A stretch of 64,000 bases of DNA, from positions 14,201 to 78,200 of the forward strand of contig DASXAP010000204.1 in assembly GCA_036406655.1 (NCBI GenBank), written 5' to 3'. The translations under genes were made by a program, and so were the position numbers. This DNA is from VAZQ01 sp036406655 (lineage in GTDB: Bacteria; Pseudomonadota; Alphaproteobacteria; Rhizobiales; Xanthobacteraceae). Shown here piece by piece: positions 26,369 through 33,737 of the stretch. Under the pieces are notes generated by a model that was not told the origin of the DNA, did no database searches, and worked only from the letters and a program-made list of their open reading frames with translations. Numbering within the stretch: position 1 is the stretch's first letter; the number at the start of each line of letters is the position of its first letter.

Positions 26369-27445
26369 GTGAGCCGACCCGCATATCGTTCTGGCAAGCG
26401 CCGGCAGGATCCGGCATCCGCCCGCTCGCGCGCCCGCAGGCATCTTGCCGCGGCGGGAACCAGCCTCGCCACGGCACTGGTTCTCCTTCTGTCGGTGGGC
26501 AGGGCGGCGCTCGCCGACGGCTTCGCCGCCGCGGTCCGCCTGGGGCCCGGCGTGAACATCCTCGGCTATGACGGCATCTGGGAGGGCCACGCCGATTCGC
26601 CGTTCAAGGAACGCTATCTCGACTTGATTCGCGAAGCCGGTTTTCGGCACGTCCGGATCAACCTCCACGCCTTCAAGTACATGGATTCCAGCGGCGACCT
26701 GAATCCGCTGGTCGTCGCTCGATTGGATCGCGTCATCGATCGGGTGATCGCGCACGATCTCGTACCGGTGCTGGACGAGCACGATTTCCACTTCTGTCAG
26801 AGCAATCCTGCCGGTTGTGATGCCAGGCTGTCTGCTTTCTGGGGACAGATGTCACGCCACTATTCAGGCAAAGCTCCCTCAATGCTGTTCGAGCTGCTCA
26901 ACGAGCCGGGCGGATCAATGACCGCGGCTTCGTGGAACGACCTCGCGCAGCGGCTGCTCGGGAGGATAAGAGAGGTCGACCCGGCTCGTACCGTGATCGT
27001 TGCGGCGCTCAACACCGAAAGTCCAACCGAGCTCGACAAGCTCGTCCTGCCGGCTTCCGATCGAAACGTGATACTCACATTCCATTACTACAAGCCGTTC
27101 AAGTTCACGCATCAGGGGGCGCCTTGGTCGCAGAAAATGTCGAACGTGCGCAATGTCGTCTGGGGGGATGACGCGGACAAGCAGCAGCTCCGGACCGATT
27201 TCGATCGGATCGAAGAGATCGCCCGCCAACAGGGGCGCCCGGTCTATCTCGGCGAGTTCGGAGTGCTGGAGACCGCCGATATCAACTCGCGCACGTCGTA
27301 TCTCTCCTGGATCACGCAGGAAGCCAACGGTCGTCGTTGGCCGTGGGCATACTGGCAGTTCGACCACGACTTTGCGCTGTTCGACACGAGCAAGGAGCGA
27401 TGGGTATCGCCCGTGCTGAAGGCCCTGAAGATGCATCCCGGGTGA
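26369..27445 (+). CDS. Secreted glycoside hydrolase family 5 (cellulase-like)
   Basis: An N-terminal basic stretch and hydrophobic segment (LATALVLLLSVGRAALAD, cut near residue 50) export the enzyme. The catalytic pair is intact: acid/base Glu179 in LFELLNEPGG and nucleophile Glu296 in YLGEFGVLE, with the RINLH and HYYKPFKFTHQ motifs between. The GTG start at 26369 has AAAGGA upstream and lies just 5 bases after the wzy stop. A beta-glucanase in the locus could trim or release the polymer, implying a beta-linked glucose backbone. Total length is 358 residues. Confidence 0.9.
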   Translation: MSRPAYRSGKRRQDPASARSRARRHLAAAGTSLATALVLLLSVGRAALADGFAAAVRLGPGVNILGYDGIWEGHADSPFKERYLDLIREAGFRHVRINLHAFKYMDSSGDLNPLVVARLDRVIDRVIAHDLVPVLDEHDFHFCQSNPAGCDARLSAFWGQMSRHYSGKAPSMLFELLNEPGGSMTAASWNDLAQRLLGRIREVDPARTVIVAALNTESPTELDKLVLPASDRNVILTFHYYKPFKFTHQGAPWSQKMSNVRNVVWGDDADKQQLRTDFDRIEEIARQQGRPVYLGEFGVLETADINSRTSYLSWITQEANGRRWPWAYWQFDHDFALFDTSKERWVSPVLKALKMHPG

Positions 27446-27466
27446 GGCGAAGCCTGGCTTCACCAC

Positions 27467-28828
27467 ATGCCCAGGGTCACCATCGCACCTCTGCTCAAGA
27501 ACGTGCTCATCGGCAGTGCGGCTGCATTCCTCTGCAAGCTCTTCGCGTCGGCCCTGGGGTTCGCCATGTTCGCCTTGTCGTCGCGAGCCATGGATCAGTC
27601 GTCGTTCGGTTCGCTGGCCATCTATTTCAATGCCCTCGCGTTCATCTCGGTTGCCGCGCTTGCCGGCCAGGAAACACTGGTCATACGCTCGTGGGACGAA
27701 TATCGGGTCTCCGGCCGCCCCGCACTTGCCCGCGGTGTTCTCGGCTTCAGCGCCGGCGTATCGCTCTCCGGAACGCTGAGCTTCGCGCTCGCGACGGGAG
27801 TGCTGTGGGCAGCATGGGACCGCACGGCACCCGCTGCCCTCATCGCTTCAGGCTGCGCGTTTCTGCTCCTCAACGGGCTGCTGCAGTTCACCAGCCAGCT
27901 CGCCCGCGTCGTGGTCGACTTGGTGCGTTCCGAGCTCGTGCGGGAGCTGTCCTGGCGCCTGCTCGCCGTCGCCGTGATCTGCTTTTACTGGTGGAGGGGG
28001 CTCGAATTCGGCGCCACCCAATTTTTCTCGATCTGCGCGATCGCGCTTTCACTCGCGATCACGGTCCAGGTTTGGCAGATCTGGAGCTGCCTGCCCGCAT
28101 CCGTCCGACATGCCAGGCCGGAACATCAGCGCCTCGCCTGGTCCGTTCGCTCGTTCAAGATGTGGATCGCGGTGCTGCTGGACGTGGCCAGTCAGTATCT
28201 CGAAGTGGTGTTTGTCGGCTTTGTGCTCGGGCCCGGCTCGGCCGCTTTTTATTTCGTGATCACTCGGATCACGAGCATCTTCGCCATGATCAGCGCAGGG
28301 GTCAGCATCTATGCCAGCTCGCGGATCAGCGCCCTTTATTATTCCAGCGCCAGGCCCGAGCTTCAGCAGGTGCTTCGTGCGCTGGCCATAATCAACCTGA
28401 TCGTAAGCGGGTGTGCGCTGTTGATCATCATCGTGGCCGGAAAGGTGTTGCTGTGGTTTTTTGGTCCCGGCTATGTCTCCGCCTACGAGTATCTCATGGT
28501 CATGGGTCTTGGAGCGGCTGCCGGCACCCTGGCGGGCCCGGCGAGGCATGTGCTGCTGCTCACCGGGCACGAAGGCGTCTATGCGGCCATCATGGGCCCC
28601 GCGCTCGTCGTGCGCATGCTGCTGATCACGGTTCTGGGACTCATGTTCGGGCTCGGCGGGACGGTGGTCGGCTGGAGCCTTTCGACGGTGCTCATGACCG
28701 TCGCATTGATCGTGGGTTCCCGCCGTCTGGTCGGCGTGGACCCTTCCCTCGCCTTCGCGATCTGGCAGCCAAACCCGGGCCTGGATCGGCCTCAAGGTGG
28801 AAGCCTGGTCGACGAAGCTCCGCGGTGA
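27467..28828 (+). CDS. Wzx-like polysaccharide flippase (lipopolysaccharide biosynthesis protein)
   Basis: A MOP-superfamily inner-membrane protein with about 12-14 hydrophobic helices across 453 residues, for example SAAAFLCKLFASALGFAMFA, SGCALLIIIVAGKVLLWFFG and MGLGAAAGTLAGPARHVLLL. F-G-P-G-Y near residue 342 and the L-T-G-H-E turn near 366 are typical of Wzx/RfbX. It should flip undecaprenyl-linked repeat units to the periplasm for Wzy. It ends the rightward arm, 21 bp after the GH5 gene. Confidence 0.88.
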   Translation: MPRVTIAPLLKNVLIGSAAAFLCKLFASALGFAMFALSSRAMDQSSFGSLAIYFNALAFISVAALAGQETLVIRSWDEYRVSGRPALARGVLGFSAGVSLSGTLSFALATGVLWAAWDRTAPAALIASGCAFLLLNGLLQFTSQLARVVVDLVRSELVRELSWRLLAVAVICFYWWRGLEFGATQFFSICAIALSLAITVQVWQIWSCLPASVRHARPEHQRLAWSVRSFKMWIAVLLDVASQYLEVVFVGFVLGPGSAAFYFVITRITSIFAMISAGVSIYASSRISALYYSSARPELQQVLRALAIINLIVSGCALLIIIVAGKVLLWFFGPGYVSAYEYLMVMGLGAAAGTLAGPARHVLLLTGHEGVYAAIMGPALVVRMLLITVLGLMFGLGGTVVGWSLSTVLMTVALIVGSRRLVGVDPSLAFAIWQPNPGLDRPQGGSLVDEAPR

Positions 28829-28840
28829 CCTGCGGTCGAG

Positions 28841-28857
28841 CTCTCTCTCTCTCTCTC
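28841..28857. repeat. (CT)8 dinucleotide run between convergent genes
   Basis: Eight uninterrupted CT units plus a C lie between the wzx stop (28826-28828) and the stop codon of the convergent receptor gene, whose TGA overlaps the last bases of the run. Length changes by slippage could alter the very C-terminus of that receptor. No hairpin or T-run makes it a terminator. Confidence 0.85.
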
Positions 28858-29848
28858 AATCGAGCCTGATGCCGAGGCGTCTTACCACCGGCTCCCATTT
28901 GGCCCGCTCCGCTTCGACAAAGGCGGCGAACTCCTCCGAGCTCGAAGGCGACGGCACCGCGTCCTGGGTGTCGAACTGCTTCTTCAGCTCCTCGGAGCGC
29001 AGGGTGCCGATCGCCGCCTTGCGCAGCCTGTCTTCCGCCTCGCGGGGCAGCCCAGCCGGCGCGATCAGCCCGTACCAGTTGTCCGACAGCACGGTCGCGA
29101 AGCCCGTCTCGGCCGTCGTCGGCACGTCGGGCAGGGCATTGCTGCGCGTCGTCGAGGTGACTGCGAGCGCCCGGACCGCGCCGGAGCGGATATGCGGCAG
29201 CAGCACGGTGCTGTCGAGCACGACCATCTGGACATGGCCGCCGAGCAGATCATTCACGGCGGGAGCCGCCCCGCGATAGGGCACGTGCACGAGGTCGATA
29301 TCCGCTGCGATCTTGAGCAGCTCGACGGCGAGATGGGTGAAGGTTCCCGTGCCCGACGAGGCGAAGCTGATCTTGCGCGGATTGGCTCTGGCGTAGGCGA
29401 CCAGCTCCGCCAGCGTCCTTGCCGGCACCGAAGGATGCACCACGAGCACCTCGCGAACCCGCGCCATCAACGTCAACAGGGTCAAGTCCTTCCCCCAGTC
29501 GAAGGGAAACCTGGCCGTCATGAACGGTATGGCAGAGAGCACGGACCCGCTGGTCAACCCGATCGTGTAGCCGTCGGGCGGGCTCTTGGCGACCGAGTCG
29601 ACCCCGGTCACGCCGCCCGCTCCGGTGCGATTTTCGAGGACGACCTGTTGCCCGAGCTCGTTGCCGAGCCCATGCGCGAGGACGCGCGAGAAGAAGTCGG
29701 ATGGCCCCCCGGCCGGAAACGGCACGACGAACCTGATGGGCCGTGCAGGATAATCCTGCGCCAGTGCCGACTGGAGATTCGCGGTTGCTCCCCACAGCAG
29801 CGCGGCCGGCACGGCGAGCAGCCCGCAAATGAAGGCCCGGCGTTTCAT
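28856..29848 (-). CDS. Tripartite tricarboxylate transporter receptor (TctC/Bug family)
   Basis: A periplasmic carboxylate-binding protein of 330 residues. The signal peptide MKRRAFICGLLAVPAALLWG is cut before QDYPARPIRFVVPFPAGGPS, the invariant start of mature Bug proteins. Other family marks are VLENRTGAGG, the A-K-S-P-P-D-G-Y-T segment, LVHVPYRGAAPAVNDLLGG near residue 200 and LPDVPTTAETG. The GAGGTG ribosome site precedes ATG 29848. No tctA or tctB membrane gene is adjacent, so it is an orphan receptor. It may pair with a transporter elsewhere or act in sensing. Confidence 0.92.
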   Translation of the reverse strand: MKRRAFICGLLAVPAALLWGATANLQSALAQDYPARPIRFVVPFPAGGPSDFFSRVLAHGLGNELGQQVVLENRTGAGGVTGVDSVAKSPPDGYTIGLTSGSVLSAIPFMTARFPFDWGKDLTLLTLMARVREVLVVHPSVPARTLAELVAYARANPRKISFASSGTGTFTHLAVELLKIAADIDLVHVPYRGAAPAVNDLLGGHVQMVVLDSTVLLPHIRSGAVRALAVTSTTRSNALPDVPTTAETGFATVLSDNWYGLIAPAGLPREAEDRLRKAAIGTLRSEELKKQFDTQDAVPSPSSSEEFAAFVEAERAKWEPVVRRLGIRLD

Positions 29849-30099
29849 TATCTTCACCTCCACGGCAGATCCGGCCGGGGCATCCATTGCAGCATGCGTT
29901 GCCGCCGTTGCAGCGAGACCGGTCACCTCACCGCTCCAGCTCGGCGGCACATCGGCGCCGGCCAGGCTCGCTCTCCATAACGCAACCGCGCTCGCCCGGC
30001 CAGCCTGCGGACCCGCGCTATTTGACTTGCCGAAACGACCATACTGGCATGAAATGATGCGGTTTACGCTTGCAGGAAAACGGCAACACGGAGCAGACA

Positions 30100-31044
30100 A
30101 TGACCTCGATCATGAGGGGCGCTGCGCTGGCGCTGGCGCTCGCGGCGACGCCCGCCGCCGCGCAGGGAACCAAGGTCGCCATCGGCATTTCGGGATGGAC
30201 CGGCTTTGCCCCGCTGACGCTCGCCAAGGAGGCGGGAATCTTCGCCAGGAACGGCCTCGACGTGACGATGAAGAAGATACCCCAGGCGAGCCGGCATCTC
30301 GCAATCGCCTCGAACGACATCCAATGCGCGGCGACCACGGTCGAGACCTGGATCGTATGGAACGCCAACGGCATCGCCACCACCGAAATCTTCCAGATGG
30401 ACAAGTCGTACGGCGCCGACGGCATGGTGGCGCGCAGCAGCATCGCCTCGATCAAGGACGTGAAGGGCAAGACGGTGGCCGCCTCGGCACCGGGCACCGC
30501 GCCTTATTTCACCCTCGCCTGGTTCCTGAAGAAGAATGGCCTGGGCGTGAAGGACGTCACCGTCGTCACCATGGAGCCGGGGCCGGCGGCGCAGGCTTTC
30601 ATCGCCGGGCAGAACGATGCCGCCATGACCTACGAGCCCTATCTCTCCGCCGTGCGCGAGAAGCCGGAAGCCGGCAGGATCATCGCCACCACCCTCGATT
30701 ATCCGATGGTGATGGACACCTTCGGCTGCGTGCCGAAGTTCATCGCCGAGAACGACGCGGCGGTGAAGGCGCTGGTCAAGAGCTATTTCGAGGCGATCGA
30801 CATGATCAAAACCGATCAGAAGAAGGCTTACGAGATCATGGGCGGCGATGTGAAGCAGTCGGGCGAGCAGTTCGGCAATTCGGCGAAGTATCTGCGCTGG
30901 CAGGACCGGGCCGCCAACAAGGCGTTCTTCACGGGCGAATTCCCGGCTTTCAACAAGGAGGCCGCCGAGCTCCTGCGCGAAATCGGGGTGATCAAGCAGA
31001 TTCCGGATCTGAGCAAGCTCGCCGACACGCGGTTCATTCAGTAG
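30100..31044 (+). CDS. ABC transporter substrate-binding protein (TauA/SsuA/NMT1 type)
   Basis: A periplasmic receptor of 314 residues. The signal peptide IMRGAALALALAATPAAAQG is followed by TKVAIGISGWTGFAPLTLAK, the classic opening of the family. Later marks are ASIKDVKGKTVAASAPGTAP near residue 125 and a short DAAMTYEPYLS segment near 178 that closes the binding cleft. GGAG precedes ATG 30100. It is the first gene of an intact receptor-permease-ATPase set; the substrate cannot be inferred from sequence. Confidence 0.9.
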   Translation: MTSIMRGAALALALAATPAAAQGTKVAIGISGWTGFAPLTLAKEAGIFARNGLDVTMKKIPQASRHLAIASNDIQCAATTVETWIVWNANGIATTEIFQMDKSYGADGMVARSSIASIKDVKGKTVAASAPGTAPYFTLAWFLKKNGLGVKDVTVVTMEPGPAAQAFIAGQNDAAMTYEPYLSAVREKPEAGRIIATTLDYPMVMDTFGCVPKFIAENDAAVKALVKSYFEAIDMIKTDQKKAYEIMGGDVKQSGEQFGNSAKYLRWQDRAANKAFFTGEFPAFNKEAAELLREIGVIKQIPDLSKLADTRFIQ

Positions 31045-31158
31045 CCGGATGGAGTGGAGCGGAATGCGGGGGCGGCGGCCCGCAGGGCGGAGCCGCCCGG
31101 GATCCCTGGCCGCGCAGAGGTTGCGCAACTTCCTGCCGGCGGTGAAGGCGGGCGGGAC

Positions 31159-31932
31159 ATGAGGCCGCTGGCGCCCATTTCCAACGCTGCGCGCGTCGCG
31201 CTCGGTATACTTTTCTTCGTGCTCTTCTTTGCCGCCTGGAGCTACGCCACGCTCGGCGGCCATGTCTCGAAGACGTTTCTGGCCGACCCCCTCACGATGC
31301 TGGAGGAGGGCTACAATCTGCTCGCTCACCACGGCTTCATCCGCGACATCGCCGTCACCATCTGGCGCGTCGTCGGCGGCTTCGTGCTGGCGGCGCTGGC
31401 AGCAGTCCCAGTCGGCATCCTGATGGGCGCCTACAAGCCGATCGAGGCGTTCCTGGAGCCTTTCGTCTCGTTCGCCCGCTACCTGCCGGCTTCCGCTTTC
31501 ATCCCGCTGCTGATCCTGTGGGCCGGGCTCGGTGAGCTGCAGAAGCTTCTCGTGATCTTCATCGGGTCGGTGTTCCAGATCGTGCTGATGGTCGCGGTCA
31601 CCGTCGCCGGCGTCCGGCGCGATCTGGTCGAGGCGGCACTCACGCTCGGTGCCCGCGACCGCGGCATTCTGGCTCGGGTGCTCATTCCGGCCTCGGCGCC
31701 GGAGATCGCCGAGACGCTGCGGCTCGTGCTCGGATGGGCCTGGACCTATGTGATCGTCGCCGAGCTGATCGGCTCCTCCTCCGGCATCGGGCACATGATC
31801 ACCGACAGCCAGGTGCTGCTCGCCACCGGGCAGATCATCTTCGGCATCATCGTCATCGGCGTGATCGGGCTGATTTCGGATTTCCTGTTCAAGTGGGGAA
31901 ACCGGCGGCTGTTTCCCTGGAGCCTGGCGTGA
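31159..31932 (+). CDS. ABC transporter permease (TauC/SsuC type)
   Basis: Six predicted helices over 257 residues, beginning ALGILFFVLFFAAWSYATLG. The EAA coupling loop reads EAALTLGARDRGILARVLIP near residue 157, followed by G-W-A-W-T-Y-V-I-V-A-E-L-I-G, a strong subfamily signature. ATG at 31159 starts just at the protein-like region. The stop overlaps the ATPase GTG by 4 bp, so the two are coupled. Confidence 0.91.
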   Translation: MRPLAPISNAARVALGILFFVLFFAAWSYATLGGHVSKTFLADPLTMLEEGYNLLAHHGFIRDIAVTIWRVVGGFVLAALAAVPVGILMGAYKPIEAFLEPFVSFARYLPASAFIPLLILWAGLGELQKLLVIFIGSVFQIVLMVAVTVAGVRRDLVEAALTLGARDRGILARVLIPASAPEIAETLRLVLGWAWTYVIVAELIGSSSGIGHMITDSQVLLATGQIIFGIIVIGVIGLISDFLFKWGNRRLFPWSLA

Positions 31933-32720
31933 CCAGGCTCGTCATCGAGCGGGTCTCCCGGGTGTTTCCCGGGGTCCGCCGCGGCAAGCCGACGAGCGCA
32001 TTGGAGCCGATCGAGCTTATGGTCGGCGACAACGATTTCGTCACCATTCTCGGGCCGTCGGGTTGCGGCAAGTCGACGTTGCTGCGGCTCGTCGCCGGGC
32101 TCGATCGGCCGAGCTCGGGCCGCATCCTGCTCGACGGCGCGGCCGTCACCGGCCCCGGCCCGAACCGCGGGATGGTCTTCCAGTCCTACACCCTGTTTCC
32201 CTGGCTCTCGGTCGCCGACAACATCGCCTTCGGCCTGCGCGAGAAAGGGGTGCCGGCGGCGCAGCGGGCAAGGGTGGTGCAGGAATGGCTCGCGCGCGTC
32301 GCCCTCACCGGCTTCGAGCATCATTATCCCAAGCAGCTGTCGGGGGGCATGCAGCAGCGCACGGCAATCGCCCGCGCGCTCGCCAACGACCCGGCAATCC
32401 TGCTGCTGGACGAGCCGTTCGGCGCGCTCGACAACCAGACGCGGGCGCTGATGCAGGAGCTCTTGCTGAGGATCTGGGAGCGCGAGCGCAAGACCGTGCT
32501 GTTCGTGACCCACGACATCGAGGAAGCGATTTTTCTCGCGTCGCGGGTGGTGGTGATGACGGCCCGACCCGGGCGGATCAAGGTCGAGGTCGCGATCGAG
32601 CTGCCGCATCCGCGGCATTACACGATCAAGACCAGTCCGGAATTCTCGGCGCTCAAGGCGCGGCTGACCGAGGAGATTCGCGCCGAGGCGCAACGCGCCG
32701 CCGACGCTGCCGGGAGCTAG
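31929..32720 (+). CDS. ABC transporter ATP-binding protein (TauB/SsuB type)
   Basis: The 263-residue ATPase has Walker A GPSGCGKST, Q-loop VFQSYTLFPW, signature LSGGMQQRTAIARAL, Walker B ILLLDEPFGALD and switch VTHDIEEAI in normal order. It completes the transporter begun at 30100. The GTG start overlaps the permease stop (GTGA). A 42-bp hairpin follows 30 bp after the stop and may also stabilise or end this transcript. Confidence 0.93.
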   Translation: MTRLVIERVSRVFPGVRRGKPTSALEPIELMVGDNDFVTILGPSGCGKSTLLRLVAGLDRPSSGRILLDGAAVTGPGPNRGMVFQSYTLFPWLSVADNIAFGLREKGVPAAQRARVVQEWLARVALTGFEHHYPKQLSGGMQQRTAIARALANDPAILLLDEPFGALDNQTRALMQELLLRIWERERKTVLFVTHDIEEAIFLASRVVVMTARPGRIKVEVAIELPHPRHYTIKTSPEFSALKARLTEEIRAEAQRAADAAGS

Positions 32721-32750
32721 AGCAGCTTCCGACCGAATGAATGAACATTC

Positions 32751-32792
32751 GTCATGGCCGGGCTCGTCCCAGGGCACGAGGCCGGCCATGAC
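32751..32792. repeat. REP-like intergenic palindrome, copy 1
   Basis: GTCATGGCCGGGCTCGT (32751-32767) and ACGAGGCCGGCCATGAC (32776-32792) pair at 16 of 17 positions around an 8-base loop. The same core CATGGCCGG(G/C)CT appears at 40591, 47816 and, altered, 52377. The hairpin sits between the ABC ATPase stop and the ribosome site of the SDR gene, so it may affect readthrough or translation. The motif resembles dispersed palindromes of rhizobial genomes. Confidence 0.75.
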
Positions 32793-32818
32793 CGTCCGAA
32801 AGGCAAGGAGGAAGCGTC

Positions 32819-33589
32819 ATGCCCAAGACCCCGAACTACTTCGCCGGCAAGACGATCATCATCTCCGGCGCCGCGAGCGGCATCGGCCGGGCGACCGCGC
32901 TGATCTTCGCTCGCGAGGGTGCCAACGTCGTCTGCGCCGATGTCGACGAAGATGGCGCGGGGCAAACCGCGGAACGGGCGATGCAGCACGGGGCGAAGGC
33001 GCTGCCGCTCAAGGCCGACGTCACATCGCGGGCGCAAGTCGACGACATGGTGCGGCAGGCAGTCGAGAGTTTCGGCACCGTTCAGTTCCAGTTCAACTCG
33101 GCCGGCGCGGCGCTGCGCCGCTCGAAGTTCCTCGAGATCGACGACGCCCTGCTCGACGACACCTTCGCCCTCAATGTGAAGGGCGTGTTCCACTGCATGC
33201 AGGCGATCCTGCCGCACATGCAGGCGAACGGCCACGGCGTGATCGTCAACATGGCGAGCATGGCGCACCGGCGCGGCGGCCCGGGAAGCTCGGTGCACTA
33301 CGCCGCCGCCAAGGGAGCCGTGGTCAGCATGACCCTGGGGGTCGGGCGCGAGTTCGCCGGGCGCGGGATCCGCTGCCTGTCGATCTCGCCGGGCCCGATC
33401 CGGACCCCGTTCCAGGCGGCGGCGCAAACCTCGCCGGAGCTGATGCGGCGGTTCCTCGACGACGTGCCGATGAAGCGCTTCGGCGAGCCCGAGGAGATCG
33501 GTGAGCTGGTCCTGTTCATGTGCTCGGACGCGTGCCCGTTCATGACCGCCGAGACCGTCTACGTGAACGGCGGCGGCGGCTGGCGGTAG
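32819..33589 (+). CDS. Short-chain dehydrogenase/reductase (classical SDR)
   Basis: A 256-residue NAD(P)-dependent oxidoreductase. The cofactor motif SGAASGIGRATALIFAREGA is near residue 17, with a D-V-D-E acidic end of strand 2 suggesting NAD preference. The N-S-A-G-A motif is near 93, and the catalytic Tyr-xxx-Lys reads HYAAAKGA near 161-165, with S-M preceding. The closing ETVYVNGGGGWR is typical. An excellent AAGGAGGAA ribosome site lies before ATG 32819. The substrate is unknown; it may act on what the upstream transporter imports. Confidence 0.9.
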   Translation: MPKTPNYFAGKTIIISGAASGIGRATALIFAREGANVVCADVDEDGAGQTAERAMQHGAKALPLKADVTSRAQVDDMVRQAVESFGTVQFQFNSAGAALRRSKFLEIDDALLDDTFALNVKGVFHCMQAILPHMQANGHGVIVNMASMAHRRGGPGSSVHYAAAKGAVVSMTLGVGREFAGRGIRCLSISPGPIRTPFQAAAQTSPELMRRFLDDVPMKRFGEPEEIGELVLFMCSDACPFMTAETVYVNGGGGWR

Positions 33590-33666
33590 CTGGGCAAAAT
33601 CGTGCTCCGCAAGCTCTGCACGCACGACCCGGGTGCGCCGCGATTTTCCCCACCGCCGGTCATTGC

Positions 33667-33737
33667 GTGCGATGGTGGGCAAACGCGCCAGAGAATCACG
33701 ATGCCATCACGTTTTTTGGCTCGCGTGTTTGCCCACC
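33667..33737. repeat. GGTGGGCAAAC inverted-repeat element with a T-run
   Basis: GGTGGGCAAAC (33674-33684) is repeated inverted as GTTTGCCCACC (33727-33737), a perfect 11-bp pair flanking 42 bases. Inside, CGTGCGATGG and CCATCACG can form a smaller stem followed by TTTTTT at 33712-33717, which would serve as an intrinsic terminator for the SDR gene. The element fills the gap between the convergent SDR and hutU genes. It resembles a dispersed intergenic family of Bradyrhizobium-like genomes. Confidence 0.6.

Noticed and set aside
28841..28857. Intrinsic terminator between convergent genes
   Set aside because: The CT run has no stem-loop or T-tract; it is a simple repeat.
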